Shown here one piece after another: positions 1-6,068 of a DNA stretch of 10,394 bases. The DNA comes from JBOGHU01 sp050742255 (GTDB taxonomy: Bacteria; Actinomycetota; Acidimicrobiia; Acidimicrobiales; CADCSY01). The stretch covers positions 1-10,394 of the forward strand of contig JBOGHU010000078.1 in NCBI GenBank assembly GCA_050742255.1, written 5' to 3'. A model generated the notes under the pieces. The model did no database searches. It was not told the DNA's origin and saw nothing but the letters and a program-made list of their open reading frames with translations. Both the position numbers and the translations under genes were made by a program. How positions within the stretch are numbered: position 1 is the stretch's first letter; every line of letters starts with the position of its first letter.

Positions 1-642
1 GGCCGCCAGGGCGGCCCGCGCCACCTTCAGGTCGCTGGCGGAGCGGACGAAGGAGATGGCGACGGCGTCGACCGTCCCACCGACGGCGTCGAGCAGCTCC
101 AGGTCTGTCACGGTGGGCGTCACCCCACCCTGGGGGACCGACGGCAGGTGCACCCCGGGGCGACCTTGGAGGCGTCCCCCGACCACGACGGTGGCGGTGA
201 CGGTCAGGGCCCGGCGATCGACCCACTCCACCCGCAGGTCGACGTCGCCGTCGCCCAGGACCACCCGGTCCCCCGGCCCCAGGTCGGCCAGCGCTCCCGG
301 GTCGTCCACCCCGATGCGCTCGCCGGTGCTGGCGCCGTGGGCGCCTGGCGGGGTCGGGGCCAGGGCCACGGTGCTGCCCTCGGCCAGGATGAGGCCACCC
401 TCGGGGAAGGTGGCGGCCCGCACCTTGGGGCCGGGGAGGTCGGCGAGGATGCCCACCGGCCGACCGGCGTGGGCCGCCACCCGGCGCACCTGACGGGCCC
501 GCTCGAGGTGCTCCTCGACGGGGCCGTGGGCCAGGTTCAGGCGGGCCACGTCCATCCCCGCCTCCACCATGGCGGCCAGGGTGGCCGAGTCCTCGCAGGA
601 CGGGCCGATGGTGGCGATGATCTTGGTCCGGCGGGCCACCAC
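1..642 (-). CDS. pyk: Pyruvate kinase, N-terminal part (cut by window edge)
   Basis: Pyruvate kinase transfers phosphate from PEP to ADP, the last step of glycolysis, in the cytoplasm. The 214 visible residues cover the start of the TIM-barrel A domain, the B (lid) domain (about 75-160) and the return to the barrel. Seen: TKIIATIGP (6-14), MDVARLNLAHG (30-40, with Arg34, Asn36 and His39 of the usual RLNFSHG), ADLPGPKVR (67-75) and AISFVRSASDL (195-205). Usual length is about 470 residues, so more than half lies off the left edge. The in-frame TGA of the upstream VOC gene is only 24 bp away. The only starts after it are GTG 642 and GTG 639, with no strong SD, so translation may be coupled to the VOC gene. 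The Lys in GPK, Leu after the Asp, and Ala for Ser in NLAHG match the potassium-independent class. The identity is firm; the exact start is not. Confidence 0.93.
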   Translation of the reverse strand, partial: MVARRTKIIATIGPSCEDSATLAAMVEAGMDVARLNLAHGPVEEHLERARQVRRVAAHAGRPVGILADLPGPKVRAATFPEGGLILAEGSTVALAPTPPGAHGASTGERIGVDDPGALADLGPGDRVVLGDGDVDLRVEWVDRRALTVTATVVVGGRLQGRPGVHLPSVPQGGVTPTVTDLELLDAVGGTVDAVAISFVRSASDLKVARAALAA

Positions 643-666
643 GACCGGCGAGGCTAGCGGTGGCTG

Positions 667-1065
667 TCAGGAGCGGCGGCGCAGGGGATGGTCGGGGGGG
701 ACCTCCACCAGGCAGATGCGCACGCCGTCGGGATCCGCGACCCAGCACTCCCGCAGCCCCCACGGCATGTCGGCGGGGGGGTCCAGGACGGTGGCACCGG
801 CCGCCGCCAGGCGGGCGTGCTCGGCGTCGACGTCCCGCACCTGGAGCCACAGCCGCAGCGCCCCGTACGCCGCCCCGGGGGCGTCACCCCCGGCGTCGCC
901 CGAGACCTCCAGGAAGCCGCCGCCGAGGAAGTACACCACCCCGGAGACCCGGCCGCCGGGACCGAACTCCCGGTACCGGTGCAGCCCCACCACCTGGTCG
1001 TAGAAGGCGACCGCGCGCGCCAGCTCCGAGGGGTGCACGATCACCCGGCTGGAGAGGACCTCCAT
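667..1065 (-). CDS. VOC-superfamily (glyoxalase/bleomycin-resistance fold) protein
   Basis: This is a 132-residue single-domain vicinal-oxygen-chelate protein. The paired beta-alpha-beta-beta-beta modules are visible: an N-terminal strand then ELARAVAFYDQVVGL (14-28), the hairpin GGGFLEV (48-54), then LRLWLQVRDVDAEHARLAAAG (70-90, given as landmarks) and the closing DPDGVRICLVEVPP (111-124). Glu53 and Glu121 sit where family members often place metal ligands; the third ligand is not obvious, so catalytic activity is uncertain. Members include glyoxalases, dioxygenases and antibiotic-binding proteins, and the sequence alone does not choose among them. The gene lies 47 bp after the methyltransferase gene and 24 bp before pyruvate kinase on the same strand, so co-transcription is likely. 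ATG 1065 has only a weak SD-like GGTGGCGGG immediately upstream. Confidence 0.85.
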   Translation of the reverse strand: MEVLSSRVIVHPSELARAVAFYDQVVGLHRYREFGPGGRVSGVVYFLGGGFLEVSGDAGGDAPGAAYGALRLWLQVRDVDAEHARLAAAGATVLDPPADMPWGLRECWVADPDGVRICLVEVPPDHPLRRRS

Positions 1066-1112
1066 CCCGCCACCCTAGGTGGCGGGCCCCCTCACCGACC
1101 GGCCGGCGGTGC

Positions 1113-2249
1113 TCAGCAGCAGCGCTCCCCACCGCCCCCCGTACCCCGCAGCCCGGCGGTGGCCCGGCGAGCGCCGCCTGCCGCGCAGGAGAAGGGCGGG
1201 GCGCTGGCGGCGTCGACCGGCTCCGCCGGCTCCAACAGCTCGAACGAGCCCTCGTAGGGCTCCCGCCGGCACAGCTCGAAGGTCTTGGCGCACACCGCGG
1301 TGGGCACACCCCGCCGGAAGACGTGGTCGTCGTCGTCCTCGACCTGGGACCACGGCCCCCGGTAGATGACCGCCTGGCCGTGGTCCCAGCACGGGCCCTG
1401 CTTGCCCTTGTGGGCCACCACGGTCACCGAGCGGAAGGCGACCCCCTCCACCACCCGCCACGGCTCGGGCTGGCGGGCCTGGAGGGCGACGCCGTGGAAC
1501 CCCGCCACCTCGAAGGCCTCGAGGAAGGCCTCCTCCTGGAAGGCGCCCGACACGCACCCGCTCCACAGCTCGGGGTCCGAGCGGAGGGTCTCGGGCACCT
1601 CCACGTCGCTCACGATGTCGGAGATGATGGCCCGGCCGTGCCGGCGCAGGACCCGGTGGATCTCGGCGAACAGCGTGGCCTTGTCCTCGGTCGCCACCAG
1701 GTTCAGCACGCAGTTGGACACCACCGCATCGACCGACTCGTCGGCGACCATGGGCTCCTCGGCCCGCCGTCGGGCCACCTCGGCCCGGTAGGCCTCCAGC
1801 CCGGCCAGGTCGGTGACGGGATGGGCGGCCAGCCAGGCCTCGACCCCATCCAGGTCGAGGGCCAGGTCCTGGATCCGGCCCCGCCGGAAGCGGACGTTGT
1901 CGAAGCCGATGGCCCCCGCCACCTGGGTCCGAGCAGCCCGGGCCAGGGCCAGCATCTCGAGGTCCTGGTCGATGCCGATGACCCGGCCCTGGGGTCCGAC
2001 CACCTGGGCGGCGATGAAGGAGATCTTGCCGCTGCCCGAGCCCAGGTCGACCACCACCTCGCCGGCACGGAGGTGGCGGGAGGGGTCGCCGCAGCCGTAG
2101 TCGCGGTCCAGCACCGCCTGGGGGATGGCCCGCAGGTGGCGGGGGTCGTAGTCGACCGGGCAGCACAGGTCGGCGTCGGGCGCCTGGGCCCCGGCGCGGT
2201 AGCGGGCCCGGACGGCCTCCTCGATGCGAGAAGCGTCGGTGACGGCCAT
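1113..2249 (-). CDS. arsM: ArsM-like arsenite/metalloid SAM methyltransferase, long form with C-terminal Cys-rich domain
   Basis: The 378 residues resemble arsenite S-adenosylmethionine methyltransferases, which methylate trivalent arsenic bound to cysteine thiols. SAM motif I is VVDLGSGSGKISF (66-78). The four cysteine positions typical of ArsM are present: C29/C30, C53 in YGCG, C180 in SNCVLNL and C232 in WSGCVSGA. Two departures from short ArsM proteins are seen. An insert of about 35 residues (132-170) precedes the DESVDAVVSNC strand. A C-terminal domain (about 283-345) carries C287, the DHGQAVIYRGPW segment, C320 and C327, followed by C355 and a terminal Cys-Cys; a related tail occurs in arsenosugar-type ArsM proteins. 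ATG 2249 follows a strong SD (GGAGGGGAG, about 6 nt away). No arsR, arsC or arsS lies in this window, so arsenic as the in vivo substrate is inferred from family only. Confidence 0.8.
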   Translation of the reverse strand: MAVTDASRIEEAVRARYRAGAQAPDADLCCPVDYDPRHLRAIPQAVLDRDYGCGDPSRHLRAGEVVVDLGSGSGKISFIAAQVVGPQGRVIGIDQDLEMLALARAARTQVAGAIGFDNVRFRRGRIQDLALDLDGVEAWLAAHPVTDLAGLEAYRAEVARRRAEEPMVADESVDAVVSNCVLNLVATEDKATLFAEIHRVLRRHGRAIISDIVSDVEVPETLRSDPELWSGCVSGAFQEEAFLEAFEVAGFHGVALQARQPEPWRVVEGVAFRSVTVVAHKGKQGPCWDHGQAVIYRGPWSQVEDDDDHVFRRGVPTAVCAKTFELCRREPYEGSFELLEPAEPVDAASAPPFSCAAGGARRATAGLRGTGGGGERCC

Positions 2250-2316
2250 CGGCCACTCCCCTCCGGTCGGTCGCCTGTCGCGACGAGGACCGAACCATAG
2301 TGCAAGGGAGACTGGA

Positions 2317-3114
2317 TCAGTTGAGGCGGGACCGGAGCAGGCGGGCTCGCGCAGTGGCCTCCTCGGCGTCGTGGGGATCGGGGAGCTGGGAGGCCAGGCC
2401 CTCCAGGACCCCGGCGGCGCCGACGAAGTCGCACATCGAGCTCAGCACCGACGCCAGCCTGCGGTGCTCGGACGGGGCGGCGCCGGGCAGCGACAACCGC
2501 AGGCGCAGCACCCAGGCCAGCATGGCCCGGTCGACGGTGCGGGCGGCGATGGCCTCCAGGTTGGCCAGCATGCGGGCCACGATGGCGAGCCGGCCCACCG
2601 GCGCCAGGAAGCGGGCGTCGAAGGGGACCTCCTCCCCGTGCACGGCGCGGAAGCGGGTCTCGCAGCCCCACCGGTCGAGCACCGCCCCCCCGGCGAAGGC
2701 GTCGACGAAGACGTCGGGGTCGACCTTGTCCCGGAGGAGGAAGTGGCCGGGCATCGACACCCCGTCCAGGGGCACTCCCACCCGGCGGCCCACCTCGAGG
2801 GTCACCACGGCCAGGGAGATGGGGATGCCCAGCCGCCGGTCGAGCACATCGTCGAGGTAGGAGTTGCGGGCGTCGTAGTAGTCGAGGCGGTTCCCCCTGA
2901 ACCCCAGATCGTCGAAGATCAGGGCACGTACGCCGTCGAGGGTGGGCGTGCGGACCGACGCCGCCAGGTCGTCGAGGCGGGCCCGCTGGGCGGCCACGTC
3001 AAGGCCGGGGTGGGCGTGGGCGGCGATGAGGAAGGCCGCCTCGTCCAGGGCGACGCTGTCCTTCGGACCGGACACCGCGACGGCGAAGCGGGTCGTGGGG
3101 TCCACGGCGACCAC
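2317..3114 (-). CDS. SirB1-family transglutaminase-like protein
   Basis: The 265-residue protein matches the SirB1/transglutaminase-core-2 family, whose biochemical role is poorly defined. The hallmark block NSYLDDVLDRRLGIPIS (84-100) is followed by GVPLDGVSMPGHFLLR (113-128) and DVFVDAFAGG (134-143). His124 and Asp139 occupy the His and Asp positions of a transglutaminase triad, while the usual Cys is replaced in the GIPIS block, as is common in this family; that suggests a non-catalytic or altered activity. The C-terminal 100 residues are helical and resemble the TPR-like tail often attached to this domain. GTG 3114 is used because homologues begin close to the TRFA...LDEAAFLIAAHA segment; GTG 3105 is also possible and neither has a convincing SD. 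An IS110 element sits immediately upstream and may have separated the gene from its original promoter or operon leader. Confidence 0.85.
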   Translation of the reverse strand: MVAVDPTTRFAVAVSGPKDSVALDEAAFLIAAHAHPGLDVAAQRARLDDLAASVRTPTLDGVRALIFDDLGFRGNRLDYYDARNSYLDDVLDRRLGIPISLAVVTLEVGRRVGVPLDGVSMPGHFLLRDKVDPDVFVDAFAGGAVLDRWGCETRFRAVHGEEVPFDARFLAPVGRLAIVARMLANLEAIAARTVDRAMLAWVLRLRLSLPGAAPSEHRRLASVLSSMCDFVGAAGVLEGLASQLPDPHDAEEATARARLLRSRLN

Positions 3115-3130
3115 GGTACCGGCCGGGCGG

Positions 3131-3137
3131 GGAGGCT
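3131..3137. repeat. Left copy of 7-bp direct repeat bracketing the IS110 element
   Basis: GGAGGCT here is repeated exactly at 4563-4569. Both copies end in CT, the core dinucleotide described for the well-studied IS621 member of this family. Chance matches of this size are not rare in DNA this rich in G, so the assignment is tentative. Confidence 0.35.
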
Positions 3138-3147
3138 CATTGGTGCA

Positions 3148-3340
3148 CCATCCCCGTAGCGGAGTCCACGAGAGTGGGTTCAGCTCCTAGGTAGCGCACG
3201 GGGGATGGCCAGGCAGGCGAGCTGCTCGACGGCCAGCGTGAGTACCGCCACCCCCGACGCGCCGAGGCCCCGAGACCGCCCTTAGGGACATGCCCGACCG
3301 AGGGCCGAACAATGAGCGAGCGGCACCAGGGCCTCGACAC
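3148..3340 (+). ncRNA. Candidate IS110 bridge RNA region
   Basis: IS110 elements whose transposase starts with the RuvC-like domain encode a structured bridge RNA of roughly 150-200 nt between the left end and the transposase gene. The space here is the right size and orientation. Three structures are readable. A long hairpin spans 3148-3208: CCATCCCC (3148-3155) pairs with GGGGATGG (3201-3208), extended by GT and GCG with single bulges, and it contains an inner stem CCAC/GTGG closed by a GAGA loop (3166-3177). A small CGAG/CTCG hairpin lies at 3218-3228. An 8-bp pairing, CGAGGCCC (3263-3270) with GGGCCTCG (3329-3336), encloses about 58 nt. The donor- and target-binding loops could not be assigned by eye, so this rests on position and folding only. 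The same hairpin could instead act on the minus strand upstream of sirB1. Confidence 0.35.
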
Positions 3341-3367
3341 CGGCGAGTGAACCACACCACGACCAGG

Positions 3368-3373
3368 AAGGAG
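3368..3373 (+). promoter_or_regulatory. Shine-Dalgarno site of the IS110 transposase
   Basis: AAGGAG lies 9 nt before ATG 3383. It sets the transposase start at the residue sequence MHVGWDWAS and excludes the longer in-frame start at 3290, whose extra residues have no family resemblance. Confidence 0.75.
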
Positions 3374-3382
3374 ACCAAGAGC

Positions 3383-4582
3383 ATGCACGTCGGATGGGAC
3401 TGGGCCTCGGCGACCCACGACGTCACCGTGATGGACGACGCCGGCACCGTGGTCGATCGCTGGGCGCTGGCCCACGACGCCGGCGGCCTCGACGACGCCG
3501 TCGCCCGGCTGGCTCGCCACGGCCACCCAGCAGAGCTGCCGGTGGCCATCGAGACCACCAGCGGCGTGGTGGTGGACCGCCTGCTGGCCACCGGGCACCC
3601 GGTGGTGCCGATCCACCCCAACGCCTTCAACGCTGCCCGACCCCGTTGGGGCGCCAGTCGGGCCAAGTCCGACCCCGGCGACAGCTTCAAGCTGGCCGAC
3701 TACCTGCGCACCGATGGGCACCGGCTGCGACGCCTGGAGCCCCTGGACCCCGCCACCGCCAACCTCTAGGCCCTGTCGCGCCTGCGCGACGACCACGTCG
3801 AGGCCAAGGTGGCCGCCACCAACCAGCTGGCCGCCCTGCTCGGGCGCCACTGGCCCGGCGCCACCACCATCTTCGCCCGCCTCGACAGCGAGATCGCCCT
3901 GGCCTTCTTGGACGACTACCCGACGCCGGCCGCCGCCGAGCGCCTGGGCGAGGCCCGGATGAAGACGTTCTGTCGCCGCCACTCCTACTGCGGGCGCCGC
4001 AGCCCGGCCGAGCTCGTCGAGCGGCTGCGCTCGGCGCCGGCGCGCACCGAGGCCCTGGCCCCCGAGACCCTGGCCGAGTTGGTGCGGGCCCAGGTCCGGC
4101 TGCTGCGCTGCCTGCTCGGCACCATCGCCGATGTGGACCGGTCTCTGGGCGCCGCCCTACTCGAGCACGCCAAGGCCTCCCTGTTGGCGCCCATGCCTCG
4201 CATCGGCGAGGTGAACCTGGCCCAGGTCGTGGGCGAGGTCGGCCCGATCCTGACCCGGGCCATCGACGTCGAGCACGCCTGTGCCGAGGTCGGCGCCACG
4301 CCGGTCACCAAGGAGTCGGGCAAGGGCCGGGCGGTCAACTTCCGCTGGGCGGTCAACACCAGGGCCCGCCAGGCCCTGTCCACCTTCGCCGACAACAGCC
4401 GCCACGCCTCGCCCTGGGCAGCGCAGCTCTACGCCGACGCTCGTCGCCGGGGCAAGCCCCACCCCCATGCCGTTCGCATCCTCATGCGAGCGTGGCTGCG
4501 GGTGATGTGGGCGTGCTGGCACAGCGGCACCGCCTACGACCCGACCATCCACGGGGCCGAGAGGAGGCTGGCTGAGCAGAAC
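3383..4582 (+). pseudogene. IS110-family transposase, interrupted by an amber codon and lacking its own stop
   Basis: The frame gives about 398 residues, normal for IS110 transposases. The N-terminal RuvC-like DEDD domain shows Asp6 (GWDWAS), Glu57 (AIETTSG), and Asp97 and Asp100 (KSDPGDSF). The C-terminal Tnp domain shows LLAPMPRIGEVNLA, then PVTKESGKG with the conserved Ser312, then TFADNSRHASPWA and HAVRILMRAWLRV. Codon 129 (3767-3769) is TAG in the context AAC CTC TAG GCC CTG, where homologues continue through an R/Q-A-L helix. Reading resumes in the same frame with LSRLRDDHVEAK, so one substitution (for example CAG to TAG) explains the break. At the 3' end the frame also has no stop near its expected end and runs on, opposite the aldehyde dehydrogenase gene, to 6055. 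The copy is probably inactive unless the amber codon is suppressed. A shorter product from GTG 3809 would lack the catalytic N-terminus. Confidence 0.88.
4563..4569. repeat. Right copy of 7-bp direct repeat bracketing the IS110 element
   Basis: GGAGGCT is identical to 3131-3137. It falls in the last codons of the transposase frame and 13 bp before the aldehyde dehydrogenase stop, close to where the element must end. Confidence 0.35.
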
Positions 4583-6004
4583 TCAGGCCTGGAGCACCAC
4601 CAGCCTGGTCTCGGTCATCTCCCGCACCGCCCAGGCCGGGCCCTCCCGGGTGTTGCCGCTGTCACGCACCCCCCCGTAGGGCATCTGGTCGGCCCGCCAG
4701 GTCGGGACCTCGTTCACCAGCACGGCACCGAAGGTGAGGCGGCGGGCGGCGGTGAGGGCCCGGCCCAGGTCGGCGGTGAACACCCCGGCCTGGAGCCCGT
4801 AGCGGGTGTCGTCGGCCAGCCGCAACGCCTCCTCGAAGTCGTCGTAGGCGGCCACGGCCACCACCGGGCCGAAGACCTCCTCCCGGCACACCTTCATGTC
4901 GGGGGTCACCCCGGTGAGCACGGTGGGCTCCAACAGCCCGCCGCGGACCGAGCCGCCCGCGGCCAGGGAGGCCCCGCCGGCCACGGCGTCGTCGATCCAC
5001 GAGCGCACCCGCTCGGTGTCCGCCTCCGAGATCAGGGCGGAGACGTCGGTCTCCTCGTCCATCGGATCTCCCACCACCAGGGCGCGCACCCCCCTCACCA
5101 GGGAGTCGACGAAGGGACCGGCCACGTCGCGGTGGACCAAGACCCGCTGGGTGGAGATGCACGACTGGCCGGCGTGGCTGAAGCCGGCGACGGCGATCCG
5201 CTCGGCGGCGGCCCGCCAGTCGCCGTCGGCGTGGATCACGACGGGCGAGTTGTTGCCCAGCTCCAGGCCGACCTTCTTGCGGGGGGCCCGCGCCCGGATG
5301 GCCCAGCCCACGTCGGCCGAGCCGGTGAAGGTGATGAGCGCCACCCCCGGGTGGGTGACGAGGGCGTCGCCCACCTCCGCCCCCGAGCCGGTGACCACGT
5401 GCAGCCAGGCCGGGGGCAGGCCGCACTCGTCGAGGAGCAGCTCGGCCAGGGCGATGGCCGACAGGGGCGTCTGGCTGGCCGGCTTGAGCACCACCGGGCA
5501 CCCGGCGGCGATGGCCGGCGCCAGCTTGTGGGCTACCAGGTTGAGGGGGAAGTTGAACGGGGTGATGGCCGCCACCACCCCCACGGGCACCCTCAGGGTG
5601 AAGCCCACCTTGCCCTCGCCGCCGGCAGCCGCCTCCAGGGGCACCAGGTCCCCCCTCAGGGTCCGGGCCTCGGCGGCGGCGAAGGCGAAGGTGCCCACCG
5701 CCCGTCGGGCCTCGACCCGCGCCGTGCGGATGGGCTTGGCCGCCTCGGCGGCGATGGTGCGGGCGAAGCCCTCGACCCGTTCGGCGAGCAGCCGCGACGC
5801 GGTGTCGAGGATCTCGGCCCGGCGCCAGGCGGGCAGCGGCTCGGCCAGGGCGGCCCGGGCGGCCACGACCGCCCGATCCACCTCGGCCGCGCCCAGCACC
5901 GGCACCTGGGCCAGGTCGGTCCCGTCGAAGGGCGAGCGCACCGGGCGATGGGCGGTGCCGGTGACCCGCTCTCCGGCCAGGGGCACGGCTCGGACGTCTG
6001 CCAT
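4583..6004 (-). CDS. NAD(P)-dependent aldehyde dehydrogenase (lactaldehyde/glyceraldehyde-type subfamily)
   Basis: The 473-residue cytoplasmic enzyme oxidises an aldehyde to the acid using NAD(P)+. Seen: PFNFP (149-153) with the oxyanion Asn151, LKPAS with Lys174, FTGSADVG (226-233), LELGNNSP with catalytic Glu248 (247-254), GQSCIS with nucleophile Cys282 (279-284), EEVFGP (375-380) and the C-terminal REGPAWAVREMTE (453-465). The length is normal and both ends look complete. The RADQMPYGG and REGP...EMTE blocks resemble the lactaldehyde/non-phosphorylating glyceraldehyde group, but the substrate cannot be fixed from sequence. One oddity is that the usual ELGG reads ELGN (Asn251). ATG 6004 has a strong SD, GAGGAGG, 6 nt away. 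It diverges from the phosphodiesterase gene, and the IS110 remnant abuts its 3' end. Confidence 0.92.
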   Translation of the reverse strand: MADVRAVPLAGERVTGTAHRPVRSPFDGTDLAQVPVLGAAEVDRAVVAARAALAEPLPAWRRAEILDTASRLLAERVEGFARTIAAEAAKPIRTARVEARRAVGTFAFAAAEARTLRGDLVPLEAAAGGEGKVGFTLRVPVGVVAAITPFNFPLNLVAHKLAPAIAAGCPVVLKPASQTPLSAIALAELLLDECGLPPAWLHVVTGSGAEVGDALVTHPGVALITFTGSADVGWAIRARAPRKKVGLELGNNSPVVIHADGDWRAAAERIAVAGFSHAGQSCISTQRVLVHRDVAGPFVDSLVRGVRALVVGDPMDEETDVSALISEADTERVRSWIDDAVAGGASLAAGGSVRGGLLEPTVLTGVTPDMKVCREEVFGPVVAVAAYDDFEEALRLADDTRYGLQAGVFTADLGRALTAARRLTFGAVLVNEVPTWRADQMPYGGVRDSGNTREGPAWAVREMTETRLVVLQA

Positions 6005-6009
6005 GGCTC

Positions 6010-6027
6010 ACCTCCTCGCTGCGAGGT
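6010..6027 (-). promoter_or_regulatory. Possible hairpin covering the aldehyde dehydrogenase Shine-Dalgarno site
   Basis: On the minus strand ACCTC (6027-6023) can pair with GAGGT (6014-6010), which is part of the SD GAGGAGGTG of the aldehyde dehydrogenase gene; the loop is 8 nt. An alternative nested pairing is CTCGC/GCGAG around one base. This could dampen translation, but pairing of this length is easily found by chance in GC-rich leaders. Confidence 0.25.
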
Positions 6028-6052
6028 CTGTCCTCCACCGTGGTCTACCCCG

Positions 6053-6058
6053 TAGCGT
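6053..6058 (+). promoter_or_regulatory. Candidate -10 element for the phosphodiesterase gene
   Basis: TAGCGT fits the TANNNT pattern of actinobacterial -10 boxes and ends 10 bp before ATG 6069. A start point 6-7 bp downstream would leave a 5' leader of only a few bases. No purine-rich SD precedes this ATG (the preceding bases are CTCCCCCGCC), which agrees with leaderless translation. A -35 box is not evident. Confidence 0.35.
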
Positions 6059-6068
6059 CTCCCCCGCC

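Larger units (their letters stand above)
3138..4569 (+). mobile_element. IS110-family insertion sequence (boundaries tentative)
   Basis: The element consists of about 245 bp of 5' non-coding DNA with strong hairpin potential, followed by a full-length but interrupted IS110 transposase frame. The family moves by a DEDD/serine recombinase, usually without terminal inverted repeats, and recombines at a short core, often CT. The ends proposed here are set by a 7-bp direct repeat, GGAGGCT, at 3131-3137 and 4563-4569; no terminal inverted repeat was seen. The right end is tight against the aldehyde dehydrogenase stop at 4583-4585. The left end is 23 bp upstream of the sirB1 start. Presence of an IS110 element is secure; the exact ends are not. 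Confidence 0.65.

Noticed and set aside
1113..2249. Complete arsenosugar biosynthesis locus
   Set aside because: The ArsM-like protein shares C-terminal features with that pathway's methyltransferase, but no radical-SAM ArsS or partner gene is present in the window.
660..2300. 546-residue plus-strand open frame opposite VOC and arsM-like genes
   Set aside because: Its composition is typical of a GC-rich antisense shadow (His, Gly, Arg, Pro runs), and the minus strand encodes two recognisable proteins over the same bases.
3767..3769. Programmed readthrough or recoding of TAG (for example pyrrolysine)
   Set aside because: No recoding signal is visible, and a simple CAG-to-TAG change in a transposase explains the data better.
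3394..4575. 393-residue frame overlapping the transposase in another phase
   Set aside because: Low-complexity Arg/Gly/Pro/Ala product without motifs; the real IS110 motifs lie in the frame starting at ATG 3383.
4583..6055. Plus-strand open frame continuing the transposase across the ALDH gene
   Set aside because: Past about 4582 the translation has no transposase resemblance and mirrors the ALDH gene, which has all its catalytic motifs on the other strand.
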